Below, one piece after another: positions 23,237 through 31,390 of a stretch of 58,695 nucleotides of DNA (the stretch's first letter is position 1; each line of letters opens with the position of its first letter). Origin of the DNA: Corynebacterium bouchesdurhonense. GTDB taxonomy: Bacteria; Actinomycetota; Actinomycetes; Mycobacteriales; Mycobacteriaceae. The position numbers and the translations under genes are program-made. Below the pieces are notes generated by a model. That model was not told where the DNA came from and did not search any database. It saw only the letters and a program-made list of their open reading frames with translations. The stretch lies in contig NZ_LT546023.1 of NCBI RefSeq assembly GCF_900078305.2, positions 1 through 58,695 on the forward strand, written 5' to 3'.

Positions 23237-24322
23237 TTACGCGCTCCTTCGGCGTGCCCGGGTGAAGATGAGGAAGACGAAGAACGGCACGCCCACCAGC
23301 GAGGTGATGATGCCGATCGGGATCGCCAGGCCCGGGATGATCGAGAGCGACACCGCGTAGGCCATGCTCAGCAGCATCGCGCCGGCCGCGGCGGCGCCGG
23401 GCAGAAAGTACTTCTGGTCCTCGCCCACCAGCATGCGGGCGACGTGCGGGCCCACCAGGCCGATGAAGCCGATGATGCCCGTGAACGCCACCGCGGACGC
23501 CGCCAGGAAGGACGCCACCAGCAGGGTGGTGAGGCGGAGGCGCTTGACGTCGATGCCCAGGGCGGCGGCGCGGTCGTCCCCGAGCCGCAGGGCGGTCAGG
23601 CGCCACGCGTTCGCGGCGCAGAAGGGGATGGCGGCAAGCAGCACCACCGCCAGGATGGCGTTGGCCGTCCAGTTGGCCCGCTGCATCGAGCCCATGGTCC
23701 AGAACACGATCTGCTGCAGCGCCTCGATGTTGGCGCTGTACTGCAGCAGGGAGAGCAGGGCCTGGAAGAAGAAGGACAGGGCGATGCCCAGCAGGATCAT
23801 CGACTCCGCGGTGGCGCCGCGCCACACCGAGGCCAGCGCCACGATCGCCACGGCGATGAGCGCCGAGATCGCCGCCGTGAGCGCGAGGTTGAACTGCGGG
23901 TTGTCAATGAGCGTCCAGCCCATGACGATGGACAGCGCCGCGCCGAACGCGGCCGCCGCCGAGATGCCGAGGGTGAACGGCTCCGCCAGCGGGTTGTCCA
24001 GGATGGTCTGCATCTGCGCGCCGGCGAGGCCGAGCGCGGCGCCGCACAGCACGGCCATCACGGCCGCCGGCAGGCGCAGGGTGCGGATCACCACCTGCGT
24101 CTGGGCGTCCACCTGCTCGGGGCGGAACACCGCGTTGAACACGTCGGCGATGGAGATGTCGAGCGGTCCGACGATGACCGCGACCAGGAAACTCGCAAAG
24201 ACCGCGATCAAAAGCCCCACAATCGCGAGCGCCTTGTGGCGCCCGCGCTTGCGGTAGCTGTCGATCGCGGCTTGGCGAGCATCCACGGCCGGTTCAGGCG
24301 CCGCGGATACGTGCGAAGTCAT
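23237..24322 (-). CDS. FecCD-family siderophore permease
   Basis: A 361-residue membrane protein with about nine to ten helices. Family landmarks are LRLPAAVMAVLCGAALGLAG, QMQTILDNPLAEPFTLGISA and GFIGLVGPHVARMLVG, the last being the ATPase-coupling loop. Only one permease gene is present, so it presumably works as a homodimer like BtuC. It lies between the ATPase and the binding-protein genes, with 3-bp gaps on each side. Confidence 0.92.
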   Translation of the reverse strand: MTSHVSAAPEPAVDARQAAIDSYRKRGRHKALAIVGLLIAVFASFLVAVIVGPLDISIADVFNAVFRPEQVDAQTQVVIRTLRLPAAVMAVLCGAALGLAGAQMQTILDNPLAEPFTLGISAAAAFGAALSIVMGWTLIDNPQFNLALTAAISALIAVAIVALASVWRGATAESMILLGIALSFFFQALLSLLQYSANIEALQQIVFWTMGSMQRANWTANAILAVVLLAAIPFCAANAWRLTALRLGDDRAAALGIDVKRLRLTTLLVASFLAASAVAFTGIIGFIGLVGPHVARMLVGEDQKYFLPGAAAAGAMLLSMAYAVSLSIIPGLAIPIGIITSLVGVPFFVFLIFTRARRRSA

Positions 24323-24325
24323 GCG

Positions 24326-25570
24326 TTAGCTTTCCTCCGGGTGGGCCGGGTCGATGAAGAACTCGCCGCTGTACTCGAACGGCATCCACTCCTTGTGGAA
24401 GTCCTTGAAATCCTGGGTGGGGTTAAGGTCCTTGAACTCCTCCGGGTGGATCCACTTCGCAAACGCCTCGAGGGCGAACACGTTGAAGGGGTTGTCGTAG
24501 AACTGGTGGTACACGGCGAAGTAGTTGCCGTTCTTCGGAGCGTCGAGGAGATCCAGGCCGGGCTGCTGCAGCGGGCCGTCGCACGACTCAAGGGCGAGCT
24601 CGGGGGAGGACTGGTAGCCCAGCTCCACGTGGCGGAAGGCATCAGTCTTGTTCGGGTCGCGCGCCCATTCGCCGCCGGTGACGATGAGCTTCTCCGGGTT
24701 CAGCTCGACAAGCTTCTCCACGGTGATGGTCGTGTTCTCCGTGCCCAGGACTTCGGGGCCGAGGTTGTGGCCGCCCGCGGCGGTAACCAGGGTGCCCAGG
24801 TGCGCGTCGCCGGCGACGGCACAGCAATCGGTGTAGCCGGCCGCAGTCCACAGCAGCACGTCGGGCTTGTCCGCGATCTTGGATGCGCGGTCGGTGATGT
24901 CCTTGACCTTTGCGGTGTAGAACTCGTTGTACTTCTTTGCGCGCTCCGGCTGGCCCAGGAGGTCGCCCAGGAGCGTCATGGAGACGGTGGTGTTCTCCAG
25001 CGGCTTCTGGCGGAAGTCGATGAAGGCGTAGGTGATGCCGGCCTTGTCCATGTCGGAGATCAAGCCGCTTTCCTCCACCGCCTTCTTCTGGTCCAGCGTC
25101 ATGATGACCACGTCCGGATCCTGGGCGAGCAGGTTTTCAACCGTGACGTCGCCCTTCTGGATGGCGCCGATCACCGGCATGTCCTTGGCGTCCGGCTGCA
25201 CCTCGAAGAGCTTGTCGCGGAACGAGGGGGCGGCCTTCTCCAGGTCCTGGCCGTACGCCACGACGTTGTCCAGGGGGTGCTCTTGCAGCAGGGCGGTGGC
25301 GTAGGCCGCGCGGCCCTCGGCGAGCACGATGCGGTCAGGCTGCTCCTCGAACTCCAGTTTGCGGCCCGCGGCGTCGGTCACCGTGATGGCGCCGTCTGCG
25401 GCGCGCGGTTTGGAGCTCGCCCCATTGGCGTCGGCCTGTGCCGCGGTGGTTGCGCTGTTGGCGTTTTGCGCGTTGTCAGCGTTATTTGCGTTGTCCGCGC
25501 ACGCCGTGAGCCCGGCCGCGGTCAGGAACGCGACGGCAGCGGCGCCAATTCTGTGTGAAAGCTTCAACAC
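24326..25570 (-). CDS. Siderophore-binding lipoprotein (periplasmic-binding-protein type)
   Basis: A 414-residue class III binding protein. The signal peptide ends in the lipobox LTAC, followed by an Asn/Ala-rich stretch (ADNANNADNAQNANS) and the binding domain with LEFEEQPDRIVLAEGRAAYA and LLAQDPDVVIMTLDQ. It captures ferric siderophore at the cell surface. Start GTG 25570 follows AAGGGGAA directly. The DNA encoding the Asn-rich part is one arm of a perfect 63-bp inverted repeat whose other arm lies upstream of the promoter. Two DtxR-like boxes upstream indicate iron repression. Confidence 0.9.
   Translation of the reverse strand: MLKLSHRIGAAAVAFLTAAGLTACADNANNADNAQNANSATTAAQADANGASSKPRAADGAITVTDAAGRKLEFEEQPDRIVLAEGRAAYATALLQEHPLDNVVAYGQDLEKAAPSFRDKLFEVQPDAKDMPVIGAIQKGDVTVENLLAQDPDVVIMTLDQKKAVEESGLISDMDKAGITYAFIDFRQKPLENTTVSMTLLGDLLGQPERAKKYNEFYTAKVKDITDRASKIADKPDVLLWTAAGYTDCCAVAGDAHLGTLVTAAGGHNLGPEVLGTENTTITVEKLVELNPEKLIVTGGEWARDPNKTDAFRHVELGYQSSPELALESCDGPLQQPGLDLLDAPKNGNYFAVYHQFYDNPFNVFALEAFAKWIHPEEFKDLNPTQDFKDFHKEWMPFEYSGEFFIDPAHPEES
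25452..25514 (-). repeat. 63-bp inverted repeat, arm A (inside coding sequence)
   Basis: Perfect reverse complement of 25663-25725. This arm codes for the Asn-rich linker just after the lipobox of the siderophore-binding protein, so it is the original and the other arm the copy. Confidence 0.92.
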
Positions 25571-25585
25571 TTCCCCTTATGTCGA

Positions 25586-25604
25586 TCAAGTTAGCCTAAG
25601 CTAA
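25586..25604. promoter_or_regulatory. DtxR-type iron box 1
   Basis: TCAAGTTAGCCTAAGCTAA agrees with the DtxR consensus TTAGGTTAGCCTAACCTAA at 16 of 19 positions. It lies 16 bp upstream of the siderophore-binding-protein start, where bound repressor would block transcription under iron-replete conditions. Confidence 0.75.
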
Positions 25605-25626
25605 TCGGCAGGAACGGGTCCAACAG

Positions 25627-25645
25627 TAAGGTAAGCCTAAACTTC
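25627..25645. promoter_or_regulatory. DtxR-type iron box 2
   Basis: TAAGGTAAGCCTAAACTTC agrees with the DtxR consensus at 14 of 19 positions, centred 41 bp upstream of box 1. Tandem boxes suggest tight iron control. Confidence 0.6.
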
Positions 25646-25662
25646 TGTCAAGCACCCGCGGG

Positions 25663-25725
25663 CGGGCTCACGGCGTGCGCGGACAACGCAAATAACGCTG
25701 ACAACGCGCAAAACGCCAACAGCGC
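25663..25725 (+). repeat. 63-bp inverted repeat, arm B (upstream of promoter)
   Basis: Perfect reverse complement of 25452-25514. Here it is noncoding, and only 148 bp containing the start codon and DtxR boxes separates the arms. Confidence 0.92.
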
Positions 25726-25791
25726 GCGGGCGGGAGGGATGGGTGGCGGTGGGGAAAGCGGAAGGGGGCGGGATTTGGGTAGCATGACGCT

Positions 25792-26163
25792 ATGACTGAG
25801 TCCGTGAATCCCCAGAGCACCCCTATCGAACCGCCGCTCGAGCCCCCGTATGACCCGGAGATCGACGGCCCCGAGCAGCCCGGAAGCCTCGACAACCAGC
25901 CCGCCGTCGACGGCCAGCAGGCCGCGGCGGGGCAGGAGGCCGCGGCGGGGCAGGAGATGCTCGGCGCCACCGGCGACGCTCGGGACGGCAACCTGGAAAA
26001 GGACCCGTCCGAGTGGGTATCGGGCGACCAGCCGGCCACCGAGGCGCAGAAGTCCTACATTGATACGCTGGCCAAGCAGGCGGGCGAGCAGATCCCGGCC
26101 GACCTGACCAAGGCCGAGGCGTCGCAGCACATCGATCGCCTGAAGAAGATCACAGGTAACTAG
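25792..26163 (+). CDS. DUF3072 domain protein
   Basis: A 123-residue acidic protein. The first 70 residues are disordered-looking (Pro, Gln, Ala, Glu-rich, with the duplicated QQAAAGQEAAAGQE). The C-terminal DPSEWVSGDQPATEAQKSYI...LAKQAGEQIPADLTKAEASQ is the DUF3072 domain. Function unknown. ATG 25792 is supported by the ordinary N-terminus, but there is no obvious ribosome-binding site. Convergent with Ku. Confidence 0.8.
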   Translation: MTESVNPQSTPIEPPLEPPYDPEIDGPEQPGSLDNQPAVDGQQAAAGQEAAAGQEMLGATGDARDGNLEKDPSEWVSGDQPATEAQKSYIDTLAKQAGEQIPADLTKAEASQHIDRLKKITGN

Positions 26164-26185
26164 GTTCCGGGAGGGTGGCGGCGGC

Positions 26186-26212
26186 GGGGGTGCGTCGCCA
26201 AGCAAAAGCCCC
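26186..26212. terminator. Hairpin between convergent genes, built on the dispersed repeat
   Basis: GGGGGTGC and GCCCCC can pair around a loop that contains the repeat core in reverse orientation (imperfect match at 26188-26203). Placed between the DUF3072 and Ku stop codons, it could end transcription from both sides. Confidence 0.5.
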
Positions 26213-27028
26213 CTAAGCGCTGTCCTTCTTGGACCGCTTGTCCAACGAGGCCTTGAGCGCGGCCATGAGGTCGACCACGTCCGCGTCGTCCTCCGCCTGC
26301 TCGGGCTGCTCGCCGAAGGTGGCTTCGGTGTCGATCGTGTCGCCCTGCTCGAACTTCGCGTCGATGAGTTTGCGCAGCTCAAGCTGGTAATCGTCCTCGA
26401 ACTCCTCCGGCGTGAAGTCGGAAGCGTAGGACTTGACCAGCTGCGCCGAGAGCTCCATCTCCTTGTCTGAAATTTTGGCGCGGGACTTGGTTCCCTTGAA
26501 CTCCCCGTCAAAATCCAGCTCACGGATCTCGTCGGCCCACATCATCCCTTGCAACACAATCACCTTGCCCACCACGCGCAACACGCCGAGGCGGGTCTTC
26601 TGGCGCAGCGCGAAGCGGACCACGGCGATCAGCTCCGAATCCTCCAGCGTCTGGCGAAGCAGCAGGTACGACTTCGGCGTCTTACCCTCCGGCGCCAGGT
26701 AGTAGGACTTCTCCAGCATGAGCGGGTCAATCTGATTGGCGGGCACGAACTGCACCACCTCAATTTCGTCGTTGTCCGCCTCCGGCAGCGTCGCAAAATC
26801 CTCGTCCGTGAGCACGACAGTGTCGCCGTCCTCCTCGAACGCCTTGTCAATGTGCTTGTACTCCACCTTCTCGCCGCATACCTCGCAACGCCGCTCGTAC
26901 CGGATGCGGCCGCCGTCCTTGTCGTGGACCTGGTGGAAGGACAGGTCATGATCCTCGGTCGCCCCGTACGCCTTGACGGGAACATTGACGAGGCCGAACG
27001 TGACGGAGCCGGACCAAATTGCGCGCAT
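26213..27028 (-). CDS. ku: Ku protein, non-homologous end joining
   Basis: A 271-residue bacterial Ku. It starts MRAIWSGSVTFGLVNVPVKAY, the family signature, and has the RRCEVCGEKVEY knuckle region, LEKSYYLAPEGKTPKSYLLL and the C-terminal EFEDDYQLELRKLIDAKFEQG. A homodimer threads onto DNA ends and recruits LigD, encoded 1.7 kb away on the other strand. Start ATG 27028 is chosen from the conserved N-terminus; ATG 27037 is also in frame. The C-terminal tail is short and ends KRSKKDSA. Confidence 0.93.
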   Translation of the reverse strand: MRAIWSGSVTFGLVNVPVKAYGATEDHDLSFHQVHDKDGGRIRYERRCEVCGEKVEYKHIDKAFEEDGDTVVLTDEDFATLPEADNDEIEVVQFVPANQIDPLMLEKSYYLAPEGKTPKSYLLLRQTLEDSELIAVVRFALRQKTRLGVLRVVGKVIVLQGMMWADEIRELDFDGEFKGTKSRAKISDKEMELSAQLVKSYASDFTPEEFEDDYQLELRKLIDAKFEQGDTIDTEATFGEQPEQAEDDADVVDLMAALKASLDKRSKKDSA

Positions 27029-27052
27029 GCGCACCATCTTAGCTGGGCTTTT

Positions 27053-27068
27053 GCTTCTCGACGCCCCC
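27053..27068 (+). repeat. Dispersed motif, one-base variant
   Basis: GCTTCTCGACGCCCCC with GGGCTTTT before it and CTTTC after it, intergenic between the Ku and HNH genes. Confidence 0.85.
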
Positions 27069-27179
27069 TTTCGACCGCACGTAAAAATGCTAGAAAAAAG
27101 TTTCGGTTTACTGTTGACTCTACGGAGTTTAACAGGTAACTTTAGGAGTGCTCAAGGCGAATGGGGAGGAGGGGTGCAG

Positions 27180-28667
27180 ATGCTATCTGTTGAGAGCTAC
27201 GTGGATGAGGTTGAGCGTGGTCTTACCGGGTTGCTATCGGTTTTCGATGACCCCTCGTCCGTTCAATTTGCCGGCGTGATGCACGCCATGGAGCGGCTTG
27301 AACGGGCTGTGGCCGCGAAGACGTACCTCGATGCCGCGTTCGCCTATATATGCGAACGGAATGACGCGGGCCGCGAGGTGGGGTCACCGTACGCCGCCGA
27401 GTATCTGAAGGAGCGCCTCGGCCTCTCCGCCTCTGAGGCGTACGACAGGTTGGGTCGCGGCCGGCAGCTTTTCGCGCCACCGGCCCCGCCCGAGCCGCCC
27501 GCCGGGGGCGCACAAGGCGGGGAAGAAGAGACGCTGGACTTCGGCGGCGGGAGCGACGCGGGACAGGAGAAGAAGCAGCAGGAGAAGGAACGGCAGGAGA
27601 AGGCGCGGAAGAATTCGCGCGACCTCTCCGCGGAGAAGGCGCGAATCATTCAGCGCTGCCTGAAGGCGCTCACGGCGGAGGCGGCATCTGAGCGGACCTC
27701 GATTTTGGAGAAGGCCACCGAGGCGGCCAAGCTGCGCTCCCCGGAGGACCTGCGCAAATACGTTGAGCGGCTCGTGGCCAACGCGAACCGCAAGCACAGG
27801 CCCGCGGCGAACCCGAACGCAGCTTGGGACCAGCGCACCCTCTTCTTCCAGCAGGACGAGGCGAGCGGTAAGTACCGGATCACCATCGACACCACGGCAG
27901 GCATCTTCGCGCTGCTGAAGGCGCACGTGGACGCAGGCTTGCCGGCGAACTCCAACGCGGGCGCCGGCAGCGGGGAGCGCGACTACCGCACCCCGGGCCA
28001 GCGTCGTCACGACGAGCTGGTGCACATCCTGCAGAACTGGGAGCGCCACCGCCAGTCAGACCGCGGCGGGGCGGCATCGTTGATCATCTCGGTCACCGCG
28101 GATGATCTGGCGGGCGCTGACCCGACCTCCTCGTTCCAGACCAACGTGGGGGTCAACCTCCCCCCTGCCGAAATGATGCGCCTGGGTCTGAACGGCCAGG
28201 ATTTTGTCCTCCAACTGGACTCCGTCACCGGCCTGCCGCTGTCGCTCGGCCGGACCCGCCTGGCCAACGTGTACCAGCGCATCGCGCTGCTGGCCCTGCA
28301 GGGGGTCTGCGCCTGGGAGGGCTGCACCCGCCCAATGTCAGAGCTAGAGGTTCACCATCTCCACGCTTACAGCCACGGCGGCGACACGGACCTAGCCAAC
28401 CTCATTGGCCTGTGCCGGACCCACCACCGCGCAAACAACGACCATCGGGACTGCCGCGACGGGCGCCGCCACGTCGACCGGGACCCGGGAGGCAGCGGGG
28501 AAGTGGGAGTGGTGCACGCCGACGGGTCGATGCACTTCAACCAGACTCAGGGCCACACCGACTCCGCGGGCTACAAGCTCAGGCACCGCCCGGGCGGGTC
28601 GGCAACCGGGACGGCGCGGGCCGCCGCCCCGCCGGACCCCGTGCTCTTCCCGCCGCCCCCGAGCTGA
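27180..28667 (+). CDS. DUF222/13E12-type HNH endonuclease
   Basis: A 495-residue protein. The N-terminal half is the DUF222 helical region, with an inserted Lys/Glu-rich coiled segment (GQEKKQQEKERQEKARKNSR). The C-terminal HNH nuclease motif is CAWEGCTRPMSELEVHHLHA followed by NLIGLCRTHHRANND. Such genes are multicopy in corynebacteria and often mobile. ATG 27180 follows GGGGAGGAGG at 27162-27171. The upstream gap 27029-27179 contains a dispersed repeat (27053-27068) and an AT-rich stretch likely to be the promoter. It lies between Ku and LigD. Confidence 0.85.
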   Translation: MLSVESYVDEVERGLTGLLSVFDDPSSVQFAGVMHAMERLERAVAAKTYLDAAFAYICERNDAGREVGSPYAAEYLKERLGLSASEAYDRLGRGRQLFAPPAPPEPPAGGAQGGEEETLDFGGGSDAGQEKKQQEKERQEKARKNSRDLSAEKARIIQRCLKALTAEAASERTSILEKATEAAKLRSPEDLRKYVERLVANANRKHRPAANPNAAWDQRTLFFQQDEASGKYRITIDTTAGIFALLKAHVDAGLPANSNAGAGSGERDYRTPGQRRHDELVHILQNWERHRQSDRGGAASLIISVTADDLAGADPTSSFQTNVGVNLPPAEMMRLGLNGQDFVLQLDSVTGLPLSLGRTRLANVYQRIALLALQGVCAWEGCTRPMSELEVHHLHAYSHGGDTDLANLIGLCRTHHRANNDHRDCRDGRRHVDRDPGGSGEVGVVHADGSMHFNQTQGHTDSAGYKLRHRPGGSATGTARAAAPPDPVLFPPPPS

Positions 28668-28735
28668 GAACCGCGATGGTTGATGCAGCCGGCAACCGTG
28701 GCGCGCCCAGTCGGCGCGCGCATAGATTGGCCTGC

Positions 28736-31108
28736 ATGGCTTCCGAAGGCAGCGAGGTGCGAGTGGGTGAGCGCCAACTCAAGGTGAGCAACCTGGACAA
28801 GGTGCTCTACCCGGAAACGGGCACCACCAAGGCCGATGTAATGCGCTACTACCTGGAGGTCGCGGATGCGCTCATCCCGCAGGCACAGGGCAGGCCCGTC
28901 ACCCGCAAGCGCTGGCCGTCCGGGGTGGACGGCGAAAGCTTCTTCCGCAAAGACCTCGAGGACTCGGCACCCGAGTGGATCCCCACCGCCTCGATCCAGC
29001 ACAAGACGAGCCTGAGCGAGTACCCGCTCATCGCCGAGCCCGCCACCCTGGCCTGGCTTGCCCAGGTGGCGGCCCTTGAACTGCACACCCCGCAGTGGCG
29101 CTTCGGCACGGGCAGCGCCCCCGCCAACCCGGACCGCCTCGTGCTCGACCTCGACCCGGGCCCCGGCGTGGGCCTCGAGCAGACCGCCGAGGTTGCGATG
29201 TGGTGCCGCGAAATCATCGAGGGCATGGGGCTCGAGGCGGTGCCGGTCACTTCCGGCTCGAAGGGGATCCACCTCTACGCGGGACTCGACGGGCTAAGCG
29301 ACGCCGACGCGGTGAGCAAGGTCGCCCGCGCCCTCGCCGAGGCGCTGGAGGAGGAGCACCCCGGGCGCGTCACCGCCACCATGAAGAAGTCGGAGCGCGA
29401 GGGCAAGGTCTTCATCGACTGGAGCCAGAACAATGGCAAGAAGACCACGGTCTGCCCTTACTCGCTGCGCGGCCGCTCCCGCCCAACCGTTGCCGCGCCG
29501 CGGACCTGGGAGGAGATCGAGAGCCCCGGCCTGCAGCACCTCGAGTTCGAGGAGGTCATCGAGCGGGTCGCGGACGGCGTGGACCCCATCGCCGGGCTCG
29601 GCATGCCCGGGCCCGCCCAGACCGTCCAGACAGCCCAGACCGCCCAAGCACCAGACCGCCTCGCCACCTACAGGTCCATGCGCGACAAGACCAAGACCGG
29701 CGAGCCCGTCCCCGACGCGGCCCCCGCGCCCCGGGCCGAGGGCGAGCCCATCTTCGTCATCGGCGAGCACCACGCCTCCCACTTGCACTGGGACTTCCGC
29801 CTCGAGCACGACGGCGTCCTCGTGTCATGGGCCGTGCCGAGGGCCCCGCCCCTCGCCCCCGAGCTCACCCGCCTCGCCGTCCAAACCGAGGACCACCCGA
29901 TCGAGTACGCCCAGTTCGAGGGCACGATCCCCAAGGGCCAGTACGGCGCGGGCACAGTAAAGATCTGGGATATCGGCACCTGCGAGATCGAGAAGTGGCG
30001 CGACTCGGAGGTCATCGCCGTCCTGCGTGGCCGCCCCGGCGGAGGCCTCGGCGGCGTGCCCCGGCGCTTCGCCCTGATCCGCACGGGAAGCCCCGGGAGC
30101 CCCGGGAGCCCCGGAAGCAAGGAGGGCGACAACTGGCTGCTGAAGCTGATGCGGCGGCAGCCGGGGGCGTCGGCAAGCAATGCAAAACCGGCCAGCCCGG
30201 CGCCGCAACCGATGCTGCCGGCGCCGGGGACCCTGGCCGACATCAGGCTCGCCGAGCAGGACGGCACCGAGTTCGCGTTCGAGATGAAGTGGGACGGCTA
30301 CCGCATCATCGCCGACGTGCGCGACGGCCGCGCCACCCTTAGAAGCCGCGCCGGGAAAGACTACACCGAGCTCTTCCCGCACGCCCCCGAGCTGGGGCTT
30401 TTGCTTGCCGACGCCACCTTCGACGGCGAACTCGTCGCCCTGAACGAGGAAGGCCGCCCCGATTTCTCGCTGCTGCGCGCGGCCGAGCCCGGCGCGGAGC
30501 TGCGCTACATGGCCTTCGACCTGCTGCGGGTCGGGGAGCGCGACCTCACCGGCGAGCCCTACCACGCGCGCCGCGCCCTGCTCGAGGAGCTGGGCGGCAC
30601 GGAGCACGTGGCCATCCCGCCCGCCCACACGGGCAGCTTCGAGGGGGCGTGGCGGGTGGCGGGGGAGATGGGGCTGGAGGGGGTCGTGGCCAAGCAGCAA
30701 AGCTCCCCCTACGTGGCGGGGGAGCGCAGCCGCCTCTGGCTGAAGGTGAAGCGCGAGCTGCACCAGGAGGTGGTGGTGATCGGGGCGCGCCGCGGCAAGC
30801 GCGGCATCGCGTCCCTTTTGGTCGCGGTGCCGGACGAGGCCGGTGAGCTGCGCTACGCCGGGCGCGTGGGCACCGGCCTCTCGGCCGCGCAGCTCGATGA
30901 GATCGGGGCCAGGCTGCGCCGCGCCGAGCGCAAGACTCCCCCGGTGGAGGTGCCGGCCGAGGACGCGAAGGATGCCTGGTGGGTGACCCCGAAGCACGTC
31001 GCCGAGGTGGCGCTCACCGGGGCGACCGGCGGCCGCAAGGTGCGCCACGCCTCCTGGCGCGGCTGGCGCGACGACAAGTCGCCGGCCGACGTGCGCTGGG
31101 AGGTGTGA
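28736..31108 (+). CDS. ligD: ATP-dependent DNA ligase LigD (polymerase-PE-ligase)
   Basis: A 790-residue three-domain NHEJ enzyme. Residues about 1-300 are the primase-like polymerase (KVSNLDKVLYPETGTTKADV, VLDLDPGPGVGLEQ with the metal-binding Asp pair, PVTSGSKGIHLY). The 3'-phosphoesterase domain follows (FVIGEHHASHLHWDFRLEHD and TIPKGQYGAGTVKIWD). After an SPGSPGSPGS linker comes the ligase, with adenylated Lys518 in EMKWDGYRI and EGVVAKQQSSPY. Two dispersed repeats in opposite orientation (30163, 30403) lie in the linker and the ligase domain. It fills, trims and seals ends held by Ku. Confidence 0.93.
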   Translation: MASEGSEVRVGERQLKVSNLDKVLYPETGTTKADVMRYYLEVADALIPQAQGRPVTRKRWPSGVDGESFFRKDLEDSAPEWIPTASIQHKTSLSEYPLIAEPATLAWLAQVAALELHTPQWRFGTGSAPANPDRLVLDLDPGPGVGLEQTAEVAMWCREIIEGMGLEAVPVTSGSKGIHLYAGLDGLSDADAVSKVARALAEALEEEHPGRVTATMKKSEREGKVFIDWSQNNGKKTTVCPYSLRGRSRPTVAAPRTWEEIESPGLQHLEFEEVIERVADGVDPIAGLGMPGPAQTVQTAQTAQAPDRLATYRSMRDKTKTGEPVPDAAPAPRAEGEPIFVIGEHHASHLHWDFRLEHDGVLVSWAVPRAPPLAPELTRLAVQTEDHPIEYAQFEGTIPKGQYGAGTVKIWDIGTCEIEKWRDSEVIAVLRGRPGGGLGGVPRRFALIRTGSPGSPGSPGSKEGDNWLLKLMRRQPGASASNAKPASPAPQPMLPAPGTLADIRLAEQDGTEFAFEMKWDGYRIIADVRDGRATLRSRAGKDYTELFPHAPELGLLLADATFDGELVALNEEGRPDFSLLRAAEPGAELRYMAFDLLRVGERDLTGEPYHARRALLEELGGTEHVAIPPAHTGSFEGAWRVAGEMGLEGVVAKQQSSPYVAGERSRLWLKVKRELHQEVVVIGARRGKRGIASLLVAVPDEAGELRYAGRVGTGLSAAQLDEIGARLRRAERKTPPVEVPAEDAKDAWWVTPKHVAEVALTGATGGRKVRHASWRGWRDDKSPADVRWEV
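30163..30178 (-). repeat. Dispersed motif, one-base variant
   Basis: Reverse complement reads GCTTGCCGACGCCCCC. In the linker of LigD, encoding GASASNA; it is 225 bp from an oppositely oriented copy. Confidence 0.8.
30403..30418 (+). repeat. Dispersed motif, near copy
   Basis: GCTTGCCGACGCCACC, preceded by GGGGCTTTT. In the LigD ligase domain, encoding LLLADAT with rare Leu codons. Confidence 0.75.
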
Positions 31109-31315
31109 CTACTCACCCTCGAGGGTGGGGTGGTCGCCGCCGTCCTCGAGGTCCATCTCGTAGGTGATCTGGGCGTTTTCCGTATCGCTCTGCGCTTCCT
31201 CCCCGTAGCCGAGGGCGGAGCCGGTGTCCTGGGCGAACTGGTCCTCGTCGTGGTCAACCGGCTTGTTGGTGGAGCCGTCGGTGGTGTAGCCGGGCTTGGC
31301 GGGGTCGTTCTGCAT
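31109..31315 (-). CDS. Small acidic hypothetical protein
   Basis: A 68-residue, strongly acidic protein (MQNDPAKPGYTTDGSTNKPV...DLEDGGDHPTLEGE) with no membrane segment or recognised domain. It is convergent with ligD, ending at the base after the ligD stop. Amino-acid composition suggests an intrinsically disordered protein. I cannot assign a role. Confidence 0.6.
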   Translation of the reverse strand: MQNDPAKPGYTTDGSTNKPVDHDEDQFAQDTGSALGYGEEAQSDTENAQITYEMDLEDGGDHPTLEGE

Positions 31316-31390
31316 GGCAGCCTCCTTGTCGATGCGTCCCCCTCGGAACGCGGTAGGTACTTGTACAGTGCCCCGATGGTAGCGCGGCAG

